Part shown: piece after piece, positions 18,561 through 28,487 of the stretch
Layout: every line of letters begins with the position of its first letter
How positions within the stretch are numbered: position 1 is the stretch's first letter
From: Burkholderiales bacterium
Lineage (GTDB): Bacteria > Pseudomonadota > Gammaproteobacteria > Burkholderiales > Burkholderiaceae_C
DNA: 64,000 nucleotides
Direction: 5' to 3'
NCBI GenBank assembly: GCA_017302655.1
Contig: JAFLDE010000005.1
Coordinates: 32,353-96,352, forward strand
Made by a program: the position numbers and the translations under genes
Notes under the pieces: generated by a model
Told to the model about the DNA's origin: nothing
What the model saw: only the letters and a program-made list of their open reading frames with translations
Database searches by the model: none

Positions 18561-21341
18561 TCAAACTTTGCCGAGCAGCTCCGTGACCTCAGCTTGGCCG
18601 GGGTAGCGGTCGCCCAGTTGCTTCACGGCCTGAAGCTCGTCGCGGGCGGCGTCCTTGCGGCCGGCAGCCAGCAGGCGGCGCGCCAAGTTGACCCGGTAGA
18701 CGGCGTTGCTGTCGAACTGCAGGGCCTGACGCTGCGCAGCCAGCGCCGACTCGTGCTGGCCGGCGGCGGACAAGATGCCGGAGAGCGTGTCGTGCAGAGC
18801 CGCCTCACCTGGAGCGAAGCGCTGTGCATCACGCACAAGCTTTTCCGCGCGCTTGAGATCGCCCTGCTGCTGCAGGATCCAGGCGAGGTTGTTCATGACC
18901 AGGGGCTGCTCGGCGTAGATGGCCAGCGAACGCTCGTAATACGAACGGGCGCCGGCGTTGTCGCGCTGGTTCAGGGCCGAATCGCCCTGGTAGTTGAGCA
19001 CCGCGTAGTCGCGCGGGTGGTCCTTCACCCAGTCGCGCGCGAAGCTGTCGGCTTCCGCCTTCTTGCCGCTGACATGCAGCACGCGCAGCAACTTGGCCGG
19101 CACATCGGGCAAGGTCGCGTTGCGCGCCAGAGCGCGCCGGTAGGCCGACTCGGCCACGCCCCACTGCTGCTGCTGGTACTCGAGGTCGCCCTCGGTGGCG
19201 GCGGCATGCGCTTCCAGACCTGGGATGGCGGCTATGTCCTTCACCAGGCGGCGGGCCTGCTCGACATTGCCGAGTTCGGCCTCGACGAGCACCAGCAAAC
19301 GCTGCGCAGGGCCGTGGTTGGCGCGCAGGGACACGGCTTTCTTCAGGTGCGCCAGCGCCTCGCGCGGGCGTTCGCGCTGACGCTCCAGTTCGGCCAATCT
19401 CACCAGGGGCTCGGGACTGCTGGGGCGCAGATCGGCCAGCTGCTCCAGGGTCTTGGCGGCCAGCACCCATTCGCGGCTGCGCAACTGGAGTTCGGCCAGT
19501 TGCTCGACCAGGGCTGCCTCGGTGGGCAGTGCGGCCACCGATTGCTGAGCGGTGGCGAGGGCATCGGCGAGTCGACCTTGGCGTAACTGTGCGGTGGCCA
19601 AGGCCTGCCGCACGCGCGCCAGCTGCGGTTGCTGCTTGACCAGTTCCTTGAGCTCGGCTTCGATGGTGGCGGGCGCTTCGCCGGCTTGCTCGCGCAGGTT
19701 CAGCCAGGCCAGACGCGTCACGGCGTTGTCGGGGTCAGCCTTGACGACCGCAGCGACGCGCTGCACGGCCCGCTCGGGCTGCTTGGCGGCGAGGTCCTGA
19801 CGAGCCAGGAAGAGCGCAGCAGGCAGGTACTTGGGGTCGCGCTTGAGGGCTTCGTGCAAGGCCGCATCGGACTCCTGCAACTTGCCCTGCGCACGCAGCA
19901 CCTGGGCGCGCAGCATGGGGGCCAAGCCCTTGCCGGGGCTCTTGTGTTCAATGGCGTCGATGGCCTCGAGCGCCGCGTTCACATCGCCCTTGCGGATGAA
20001 GGTGTGCACCAGCGCGAGATCGGCTACCGGGCTTTCGAAGCTGGTGGACAGCTCGCGCAACTCGGCCAAGCCACGGGCTTCCTGGCTCTTGTTGTTGAGC
20101 TGGCCCAATGCGAGCAGCGTACGGCTGCGCATGTCTTTGGGGTCAAGAGCGGCGGCCTGGCGGAAGTAATCCTCGGCGCGGCGGGTTTCCCCGAGGAGCA
20201 GGTGGGCCTCACCGGCCAGCGCAAGCACGCGGGGGTGCTTCTCGGGCAGTTCGAGCATGGGTTGCAGGGCTTGCAGCGCGCGGGGCGCATCCTGCAGACG
20301 CAGGTAGGTCTGGGTGAGCAGCAGTCGGGCTCGCCAGCCGGAGCCGGGCAGCGCCAGCGCACGAGCCAAGTGCGATTCGGCCTCGGCATAGCGCTCGCGA
20401 AGGTACTCGATCTGTCCAGCCAGCAGCGCGATGCGACCGTCCTCGGGGGCGATCTTTAGCAGGGCCTGCACTTGCTCGTGCGCGGGATCCAGGCGACCAC
20501 GCTCCATCTCCATCGTGGCCGATAGGAACTGCAGCACGGGCGGCTTGCCGACCTGGCCATTGGCGACCTTGAGGGCCGCTTCGGCTGCCACCAGGTCGGG
20601 CATGCCAAGCAAATGGCTGATGAGGGCCTGATGCGCCTCCAGCGACTTGGGCGCGGCGGCGACAGCCTTCTCGTAGGCGCTGCGCGCGGCGGCCGGGTCC
20701 TTCTTGTGCACCACTTGCAGATCGCCCAAGAGACGCCAGGCATCGGCCGATTGGGCGGCGCGTGCGACCAGGGCTTCGGCACGGCGCATGGCGCCGTCCA
20801 TGTCACCGGCGCCGGCTTCCATGCGCGCCGTATCGACTTCGGCGCTGGTGTGACCGGGGACCAGCTTCAGGGCCCTGTCCAGCGCAGCGCGGGCCTCGGT
20901 GGGCTTGTCAAGCCGCTGCTGCGCGCGTGACAGCAACACCAGCAGGTCGGCCTGCGCCTTAGGGTCTTGCAGTTCGGTGGCCGCATAGCGCTCGATGAGC
21001 TTGCGGGACTCGCGGCCCTCCAGCAGCGCGCGCGCATGCACCGGCACCAGTTCGGCCTGCGGGTAGCCGGCCGAAGCGGCCTTGTCGAGCTCGACCAAGG
21101 CCGCCACGGGGTTGTTCGCGTCCAGCAGCAGGCGGCCCAGCAGGAAGCGCGCTTCGGCCGAGGTGCCGTCCTTCTGCAGCGCATTCTTCAAATGGATCTG
21201 CGCGGCCTTGGCATCGCCGGCGGCGAGGGACTCCTTGGCCTTGCCGATCAGTTCAGGGGCGCTGCCGCCACCGCCGCATGCGGCCAGGCCCAAAGCCAGG
21301 GAGCAGGCAAGCGCCAAGGTGCTGGTGCGAAGGGTGTTCAC
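18561..21341 (-). CDS. prsT: PrsT, XrtA/PEP-CTERM system TPR-repeat lipoprotein
   Basis: 926 residues. N-terminal lipoprotein signal with lipobox LAAC (LALGLAACGGGG, Cys about residue 22), then about 20 TPR units along the whole chain (for example AKAAQIHLKNALQKDGTSAEARF and the final ALAAQRQALQFDSNAVY). Length and layout match PrsT of exosortase A clusters, where it belongs with the PrsK/PrsR pair and extracellular polysaccharide export. The start is GTG at 21341, 4 bases behind a GAGGAAT ribosome site. It lies 40 bases after prsR and 2 bases before the protease gene. The precise role is unproven. Confidence 0.9.
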   Translation of the reverse strand: MNTLRTSTLALACSLALGLAACGGGGSAPELIGKAKESLAAGDAKAAQIHLKNALQKDGTSAEARFLLGRLLLDANNPVAALVELDKAASAGYPQAELVPVHARALLEGRESRKLIERYAATELQDPKAQADLLVLLSRAQQRLDKPTEARAALDRALKLVPGHTSAEVDTARMEAGAGDMDGAMRRAEALVARAAQSADAWRLLGDLQVVHKKDPAAARSAYEKAVAAAPKSLEAHQALISHLLGMPDLVAAEAALKVANGQVGKPPVLQFLSATMEMERGRLDPAHEQVQALLKIAPEDGRIALLAGQIEYLRERYAEAESHLARALALPGSGWRARLLLTQTYLRLQDAPRALQALQPMLELPEKHPRVLALAGEAHLLLGETRRAEDYFRQAAALDPKDMRSRTLLALGQLNNKSQEARGLAELRELSTSFESPVADLALVHTFIRKGDVNAALEAIDAIEHKSPGKGLAPMLRAQVLRAQGKLQESDAALHEALKRDPKYLPAALFLARQDLAAKQPERAVQRVAAVVKADPDNAVTRLAWLNLREQAGEAPATIEAELKELVKQQPQLARVRQALATAQLRQGRLADALATAQQSVAALPTEAALVEQLAELQLRSREWVLAAKTLEQLADLRPSSPEPLVRLAELERQRERPREALAHLKKAVSLRANHGPAQRLLVLVEAELGNVEQARRLVKDIAAIPGLEAHAAATEGDLEYQQQQWGVAESAYRRALARNATLPDVPAKLLRVLHVSGKKAEADSFARDWVKDHPRDYAVLNYQGDSALNQRDNAGARSYYERSLAIYAEQPLVMNNLAWILQQQGDLKRAEKLVRDAQRFAPGEAALHDTLSGILSAAGQHESALAAQRQALQFDSNAVYRVNLARRLLAAGRKDAARDELQAVKQLGDRYPGQAEVTELLGKV

Positions 21342-21381
21342 GGGATTCCTCGGGAAGCAGGTGGGCAGCGCGACGCCAGGC

Positions 21382-22723
<1,342 letters not shown>

Positions 22724-22731
<8 letters not shown>

Positions 22732-24781
22732 GAGGGACGGAGGTTTCGGTGTGAATATGGAAGAGCGGCAGCAGGAACGTGACAGCACTGCCCTGACCGG
22801 GCTCGCTCTGCACCTCCATCTTGCCGCCGAGTTCTTGTACGTACTGCAGGCTCTCGTAGGCGCCGATTCCCATGCCTTGCTGCTTCGTCGTCTGGAAGGG
22901 TTTGAAGAGGCGCTCACGAATGAACTCGGCGCTCATGCCACAGCCTTGATCCCTGACTTGCAGTTTCGCGTAGCTGCCAAAGCGCTCAAGCAGCAGTTCC
23001 ACTGCTTGGGTTTCGTCACTGGCATCGAAGGCGTTCTGCACGGCATGGCCGATGACGCGCTCGACTCGCGCCTCGTGGCCCCGGGTGGAAAGGGGCTGCT
23101 CGATCTGCAACTCCAACCGCCGCCCACGCTGCGCTGCCTCGGCTTGCAGGCGTTGTGCGATGACCTGCAGTGGCACGCCACTGGCCCCGCTGGCCGGTCG
23201 GTCGCCTTCGCGCAGCTGAGTCATCAGTTGGCGCATCTTCTCCAGCGCGTTCTCCACGGTGTCCATCATGTCGCGACGGAACTCGGGGTTGTCGCCATGC
23301 CGCTCGGCATTGCGCATCATCAGCGAGAGTTGGGTGACGATGTTCTTCAGGTCATGAACGACGAAGGCCGACATGCGGTTGAAGGCCTCAAACTTGCGGG
23401 CCTCCAGAAGTTGCTCCGTTGCCCGATGCATGGCCAGATAGCCACTGGCTTGCGACGCGGCGGAACGCAGCAGATCCAACACCTCCCAGTTCAAGGGGAA
23501 TGGCGTGCGTGGTTGCGCAAGCACGACCCAGCCTTGCAAGGCCCCGCCGGTCACCAACGGCACAACAAGCCAGGCATCGCGGTCATCCAACAGCACCTGA
23601 GGCACCGGCACCACACCGCTGGGGCTTCGACGCTCGGCGTTCAAATCGACGATCCAAGACTTCTCGGCGAGCAAGCGCGCAAAGGCGGAGTCTTCGGGCT
23701 CGCGCCAGGAAAAACGGTCGTAGTTCCAGTGCGCAACTTGGACATGGCCGTCGCTGCCAGAGCGCCAGAGCGCGCCTCCCGGGCTCTCCACCAAGTGTGC
23801 GAGCGCGCGAAGCACCGAGCGGGCAGGATCACCTTCGCCGGCACGGTCGGTCATCGCCGCGGTGAAACGCAGCCACTCCTGCCGGTAGTCGTAGCGGTAG
23901 CGCAAGAAATGCTTGCTCAGCCACACCCGCAACCGGGCTCGCATGGAAGCCGACATCAGGATGACCGCGAGCGACAAGGCTGCGCCCACAGCCAGCAGCA
24001 ACTGCAGGGCAAGACCCCACTCTCCACCCGTGTAGCGCAACCAGTAGCCGAGCGCAGCCACCAAGAGCAGATAACTGCCGGCGAGCAACAGCGCGGCGGA
24101 GTGGAAAGCGGCGTCGCGTGAGAGGCCAAAGCGCGATGGCATCCCGCGCCCACGCACACCCGCGACGAAGAGCAGGGGTAGCCCCAAGGCATGCACCACG
24201 GGCCTCAGCGCGACGGCCTGTGCATCCTCGCCTGACAGCAGCACGGATTCAGCGAACAGGTACAGGTCAAAGCCGTACATCGCCGCAAGGCCTAGGCAGA
24301 GCGGCTTGACATTCCAGCGGTTGTCCTCGGGTGTGCTGCGGTAAAGCTGCTCCAGAAGCACCAAACCGAGCACCGAAAGACCGAGCCCGGCATATGGGGC
24401 GGCGAGCGCGGTCCATCTTCGGGGGAACCAGCGGGCCTCACCGCCCAGCATGAGCAATAGGGCCAGCAGCGCAACAACCGGCACCAGCCAACGCAGCACC
24501 CGTCGGTGGCTGTCAGACTGTTCCAAACCCAGCAGCAGGAACAGTGACGCAAGCCATGCCAACTGACGCAGACCGTCAAGCAACAGCGTGGCTGCGCCCA
24601 CTTCTTCAAATTGACGGAGCCCCCCCCACTGCACCGCCCAGGCCGCCGAAAGCAAACTGGCCACGGTGAACGCGGCCCAAACCCGGCGGAGCGAATCGGG
24701 AGAACGCCCCATGGCACGGGGCAGCAGCCACAAGGCGAGCAGCAGGTACGCGCCGCCTGCCAGCCATGCCAGCAAGCTCAT
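22724..24781 (-). CDS. prsK: PrsK, XrtA/PEP-CTERM system sensor histidine kinase
   Basis: 685 residues. About eight membrane segments fill residues 1-290, then a GAF-like domain (about 320-460), a dimerisation/phospho-transfer helix with the acceptor His in FVVHDLKNIVTQLSLMM (about 485-500), and a C-terminal HATPase_c domain (N-box HAVQNAFDAS; G-boxes DQGCGMS and KQQGMGIGAYES). The HDLKN form and the membrane layout are typical of PrsK, partner of PrsR, whose gene overlaps it by 8 bases. The start ATG at 24781 has GGAG 9 bases upstream. It lies 93 bases behind the glycosyltransferase gene, with a hairpin between. Confidence 0.93.
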
Positions 24782-24830
24782 CGAGGTCTCCGCACGAACC
24801 GTCTCTGTTTCATCGTTGTCCCAAAGCAAA

Positions 24831-24851
24831 GCGGCGTGCAATGCACGCCGC
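24831..24851 (-). terminator. Hairpin between the glycosyltransferase gene and prsK
   Basis: GCGGCGTGCA-T-TGCACGCCGC is a near-perfect 21-base palindrome, followed on the minus strand by TTTGCTTT. It fits a partial terminator or attenuator that would lower prsK-prsR-prsT expression relative to the upstream gene. Confidence 0.5.
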
Positions 24852-24874
24852 CTTTGCCTCAGGGCGAGGACTCT

Positions 24875-26260
24875 TCAACGCGCGCCACGCCCTGTCAGCA
24901 CCACAGCCACTGTCTCCAACAGAATCAGCATATCCAGGAACAACGAGTGGTTCTTGACGTAGTACAGGTCGTACTGCAACTTGGCTGCGGCGTCTTCCAC
25001 GGTTGAACCGTAGTCGTAACGCACCTGAGCCCATCCCGTCACTCCGGGCTTGACGCTGTGACGCACCGCAAAGAACGGAATCTTCTCGACCAACTCATCC
25101 ACAAAATATTGGCGCTCGGGACGAGGACCCACCATGCTCATTTCGCCAGCCAGCACGTTGAAAAGTTGTGGCAACTCATCAATGCGGGTGCGACGAATGA
25201 AGCGCCCCACACGGGTGACGCGGTCGTCGTTCTTGGTAGCCCAACGTGGCTTGCCATCTTTCTCGGCATCGGTCCGCATGCTTCGAAACTTGATGACGTT
25301 GAACGGCGCGCCGTTCAATCCCACGCGCTCCTGGCGATAGAACACAGGACCGCGCGACTCCAACTTCACCGCCAGCGCGGCAAGCAGCATGATCGGTGCG
25401 CTGATCACCAGAAGAAGCAGCGAAACCAGGACGTCAGACACGCGCTTGACGGCAGTCCGAACAGCCCCTTGATTGAAGCCGTCGCCAAACACAAGCCATC
25501 CTGGATTCACATGCTTGAGGCTGATTTGGTGCAAGTTCTTCTCAAAGTGCGTCGCGATGTCGACCACGCGAATGCCGAACACCTTGCAGTCCAGCAGATC
25601 CCGCAGCGGCATGTTGCCGCCGCGACGCTCAGAAAGGGCCACCACGATTTCATCCACGCCCATGCGAAGGGCCGTATCGGACAAACCGCCTTCCAAAGCC
25701 ACCAACTCGGCTCGCGGCACGGAGATTTCGCTTTCTGAGCCGCCAGGGACAAAGCCCACGATGCGAGCATGGGGATCCGCTGCACGCAAGCTGGCAGCCA
25801 CCGATTGGGCAGCAGGGCCGGCGCCGAGGATCAGGATCTTGCTCGCCCCACGCGAGGGATTCGCCACGTGCGAGGCGTAAACCCGGTGCAACACCACCAC
25901 GCCCACGGCCACCATCGTCGCTGCAAGCGTCAGATGTCGCGCGGGCAAGCCTGCGGAGGGCAACAGCGTAACCAGCGCATACGTGATGGGCAAAGCCAAT
26001 AGCAAAGCCAACAAGGCTCGTGCGCAGGTTTCACTGAGCGTTCGCTTGGGCGCCGTTTGGTAGAAGCCAGTGGCGCTATTGATCAGGAACACAAACCCTG
26101 CGAGCGACAGGCCGTGTGCGGCAGTCACGGGCAGCCAAACGAACTCAGACCCACCAACCGCCAAGGAGGCAAGCACCAGCACAGCAACGATCAAGCCGAC
26201 GTCAAATCCCACCTGCATCACGGTGCGCCTGTGCAGATAGTGATTGAAGATTCTCAACAT
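24875..26260 (-). CDS. XrtA/PEP-CTERM system polyprenyl-phosphate sugar transferase (TIGR03013-like)
   Basis: 461 residues. Four to five N-terminal membrane segments (about 15-130), a CoA-binding-like Rossmann domain (SKILILGAGPAAQSVAASLRA), a fifth membrane anchor, then the bacterial sugar transferase catalytic domain (FKSMRTDAEKDG-type motif at NVIKFRSMRTDAEKDG, RVTRVGRFIRRTRIDELPQL, SMVGPRPER). It should load the first sugar phosphate onto undecaprenyl phosphate to start exopolysaccharide repeat synthesis. The start at ATG 26260 (MLRIFNHYLHRR) matches this family; the longer open frame upstream crosses an inverted repeat and is not conserved. prsK, prsR and prsT follow. Confidence 0.92.
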   Translation of the reverse strand: MLRIFNHYLHRRTVMQVGFDVGLIVAVLVLASLAVGGSEFVWLPVTAAHGLSLAGFVFLINSATGFYQTAPKRTLSETCARALLALLLALPITYALVTLLPSAGLPARHLTLAATMVAVGVVVLHRVYASHVANPSRGASKILILGAGPAAQSVAASLRAADPHARIVGFVPGGSESEISVPRAELVALEGGLSDTALRMGVDEIVVALSERRGGNMPLRDLLDCKVFGIRVVDIATHFEKNLHQISLKHVNPGWLVFGDGFNQGAVRTAVKRVSDVLVSLLLLVISAPIMLLAALAVKLESRGPVFYRQERVGLNGAPFNVIKFRSMRTDAEKDGKPRWATKNDDRVTRVGRFIRRTRIDELPQLFNVLAGEMSMVGPRPERQYFVDELVEKIPFFAVRHSVKPGVTGWAQVRYDYGSTVEDAAAKLQYDLYYVKNHSLFLDMLILLETVAVVLTGRGAR

Positions 26261-26387
26261 GCTTGTCCCCGTTGCTTCGCCACCGACCGGTGCAGGTTCG
26301 TGCGCGCTGTTGGCCGCGCTGCTCTTGTCCGTCTTCAGCATTGCGGGCGGCATGATGCCCCCAGCTTTGCGCCTTGAAAGCCCCCTG

Positions 26388-26423
26388 TTTGGGTGCCCGA
26401 GGCCTTGGATCAGGGCACCCAAA
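26388..26423. repeat. Perfect 11-bp inverted repeat upstream of the XrtA glycosyltransferase
   Basis: TTTGGGTGCCC-N14-GGGCACCCAAA, starting 128 bases upstream of the ATG at 26260 within a 303-base gene-free stretch (26261-26563). No T-tract follows on either strand, so it is an operator or 5'-leader hairpin rather than a terminator. I see no convincing sigma-54 -24/-12 pair nearby; the rest of the gap holds only the livK-type terminator. Confidence 0.55.
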
Positions 26424-26514
26424 AGTTGCTTTGGACGGGAAACAAAATTGTCTATGCGGACCAGAGCCTTGCCAGCCGATGTCATTGCCAAGCCGTGAAA
26501 GGTCACCGCTTCGA

Positions 26515-26544
26515 GCAATAAAAAGGCCCGCCGAAGCGGGCCTT
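26515..26544 (-). terminator. Intrinsic terminator after the branched-chain amino acid binding protein
   Basis: AAGGCCCGC-TTCG-GCGGGCCTT followed by TTTATTG on the minus strand, 20 bases past the stop of the binding-protein gene. A textbook terminator with a stable TTCG tetraloop. Confidence 0.9.
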
Positions 26545-26563
26545 AACTTGTCAGGTGACTCGG

Positions 26564-27712
26564 TCAGCGAACGACAGCCAATTCCGCGCGCTTGCCACCA
26601 CGGTAGGTGTACAAGGTCAGTGCACCGTTCTTGATGTCGCCCTTGTTGTCGAAGGCAATCGTGCCCGTCACGCCTTTGTAACCAGCTGTCTTTGCCAGAA
26701 CCGGCAGGTATTTGGCGGGCTCAGGCGAGTTGGCCTTGACCATCGCGTCGGCCATCACCATGAGCGCGTCGTAGACGTATGGCGCATACACCTGCACCTC
26801 AGCCTTGTTGCGCTCCTTGAAGCGAACCTTGAAGTCTTCCATGCTCTTCTTGGCCGCGCCTTCCACCCCGCCGGCCTCGGCGCAGTAAACCTGATCGTCG
26901 GCCATCGCGCCTTGGGCCAAGTCAGGCAAGCCCGAAGAGCAAATGCCGTCACCGCCCACGAACTTGGCGTTGATACCCAGTTGCTTCATCTGGCGAAGCA
27001 TCGGGCCGGCGACGGCATCCATACCGCCAAAAAATACGATATCGGGGCTCTTGCCCTTCAAGGTGGTCAGGATGGCTGTGAAGTCAGTGGCCTTGTCGTT
27101 CGTGAACTCACGCGCGACCACTTTGCCGCCTGCACCCTTGACGCCCTTCTCGAACTCATTGGCAACGCCCATGCCATACGCGGTACGGTCATCAATGACC
27201 GCAATGGACTTGCCCTTCAGCGTACCTACCGAGTATTTGCCCAACGTGCCGCCCAAGTGCACGTCGTCGGCCACCACGCGGAAAGTAGTTTTGAACCCTT
27301 GACGTGTGAACTGAGGATTCGTCGCAGAGGGACTGATCTGAGGAATGCCAGCATCGCTGTAGACACGCGAAGCGGGAATTGAAGTGCCCGAGTTCAGGTG
27401 ACCGATCACGCCATGAACCTTGGAGTCGACCAGTTTCTGGGCGGCTGCCGTACCTTGCTTCGGATCCCCCGCATCATCTTCCGCAAACAACTTGAAGACG
27501 GCCTTCTTGCCCCCGATCTTCACGCCCTTGGCATTCAGATCCTCCACGGCCATGCGGGCGCCCAGTTCGTTGTCCTTTCCAAGGTGAGCAATTTGCCCAC
27601 TGGTCGGACCAACATGGCCGATGCGGACTTCAATGGTTTCCTGCGCCCAGGTCGACTGGGCACCGAGGGCCAGCGCGGCCGCCATCACCACCGAATTCAG
27701 CTTGATCTGCAT
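26564..27712 (-). CDS. livK: Branched-chain amino acid ABC transporter substrate-binding protein (LivJ/LivK family)
   Basis: 382 residues. A Sec signal peptide (QIKLNSVVMAAALALGAQSTWA, cut before QETIEV) precedes a type I periplasmic binding fold (IGHVGPTSGQIAHLGKDNELGARMAVEDLN, then HLNSGTSIPASRVYSDAGIPQISPSATNP in the ligand cleft). It binds leucine, isoleucine, valine or a related ligand in the periplasm and delivers it to LivHMGF permeases, none of which are encoded here. The ATG at 27712 has AGGAG 9 bases upstream; the extra 35 codons upstream are not signal-like. It is monocistronic with its own terminator. Confidence 0.92.
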   Translation of the reverse strand: MQIKLNSVVMAAALALGAQSTWAQETIEVRIGHVGPTSGQIAHLGKDNELGARMAVEDLNAKGVKIGGKKAVFKLFAEDDAGDPKQGTAAAQKLVDSKVHGVIGHLNSGTSIPASRVYSDAGIPQISPSATNPQFTRQGFKTTFRVVADDVHLGGTLGKYSVGTLKGKSIAVIDDRTAYGMGVANEFEKGVKGAGGKVVAREFTNDKATDFTAILTTLKGKSPDIVFFGGMDAVAGPMLRQMKQLGINAKFVGGDGICSSGLPDLAQGAMADDQVYCAEAGGVEGAAKKSMEDFKVRFKERNKAEVQVYAPYVYDALMVMADAMVKANSPEPAKYLPVLAKTAGYKGVTGTIAFDNKGDIKNGALTLYTYRGGKRAELAVVR

Positions 27713-27797
27713 GAGACAACTCCTCTTTGTGGAAAAAATTGCGGCCGCACGCCGGCCGAGGCGCCGGGACAATACCCCGATTCCCGAGGCAGCCCGA

Positions 27798-28052
27798 TCA
27801 GGGCAAACGTGGACCACCCAATGGCAGCGGAGCCGTTTGGTTCGTTTGGTCTGAAGCCAGCGATGCCAGCAAGCGAGGCATCAATGCGTCCAGCAATTGC
27901 TGTTCAAGCTGCGGCTGCACTTCCTGCAACGCCGCGCGAACCAGATTCGGCAAACGCTGCACGAGCATTTCCTGGAGCTTGGCCTCTGCCTCGGGTTCCG
28001 GCAGCACGATGTCTGTCAGGACCGGCAGCTTGCTGATATCCGGCCCGTTCAT
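27798..28052 (-). CDS. Small protein of unknown function coupled to holC
   Basis: 84 residues, not recognised. An acidic start (NGPDISKLPVLTDIVLPEPEAEAK) leads into an amphipathic helix with repeated Gln/Leu spacing (LVRAALQEVQPQLEQQLLDALMPRLLASLA), suggesting a helical adaptor or oligomerisation element. No Cys, no membrane segment, no signal peptide. Its ATG overlaps the holC stop by 4 bases (ATGA), so it is translated with holC and pepA. The tight coupling and protein-like composition support a real gene. Confidence 0.7.
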   Translation of the reverse strand: MNGPDISKLPVLTDIVLPEPEAEAKLQEMLVQRLPNLVRAALQEVQPQLEQQLLDALMPRLLASLASDQTNQTAPLPLGGPRLP

Positions 28053-28468
28053 GCGCCCCCAACTTGCACGGCTTCGGTGAGCCAACCTGCCGCTTGGCAG
28101 CGACGGTAGCGAGCCCTTGCCGCTTGCCGCTCCTCAAATTCGGTACCAAACACATCGAACACCCGTTTGGCTTGGAGGCCCTCGAGTTTCAAATCAGTCC
28201 CCAAGTTCAGAACCAGGTCAACCGGGAAGCTCGTCTGCGGTTCCTCGCCAAGCTGCACTCTGCTGCGACGCAACACCGCCTCGCTCGAGGACTGTGTTGC
28301 ATGTGCGATGAACCCTGGCACCAGCCAGAGCCGATCGCTGAGTCGTTGCAGTGAATCGCCGTTACCGTACACGCGAACCACCTCACCACGGTCTTGCGCC
28401 TTGCTCAACAGCTTGGCCGCGACGGAAAGGGTGTCGCCTGCACAAGCGTAGAACCGCACGAGATCCAT
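28049..28468 (-). CDS. holC: DNA polymerase III chi subunit
   Basis: 139 residues. Chi bridges the clamp-loader psi subunit and single-strand DNA-binding protein. The N-terminal DLVRFYACAGD, the central NGDSLQRLSDRLWLVPGFIAHA and LVLNLGTDL match HolC of Burkholderiales. It starts 19 bases after the pepA stop, the classic pepA-holC order, and its stop overlaps the next small gene by 4 bases. Confidence 0.92.
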   Translation of the reverse strand: MDLVRFYACAGDTLSVAAKLLSKAQDRGEVVRVYGNGDSLQRLSDRLWLVPGFIAHATQSSSEAVLRRSRVQLGEEPQTSFPVDLVLNLGTDLKLEGLQAKRVFDVFGTEFEERQAARARYRRCQAAGWLTEAVQVGGA

Positions 28469-28487
28469 GGCGTGCTCGATGCCAGAT

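Noticed and set aside
26400-26440. Sigma-54 -24/-12 promoter for PrsR control of the glycosyltransferase gene
   Set aside because: GGCAC...TTGC occurs but with spacing 2 bases too long and on the wrong strand. Other GG/GC pairs on the minus strand lack the flanking consensus.
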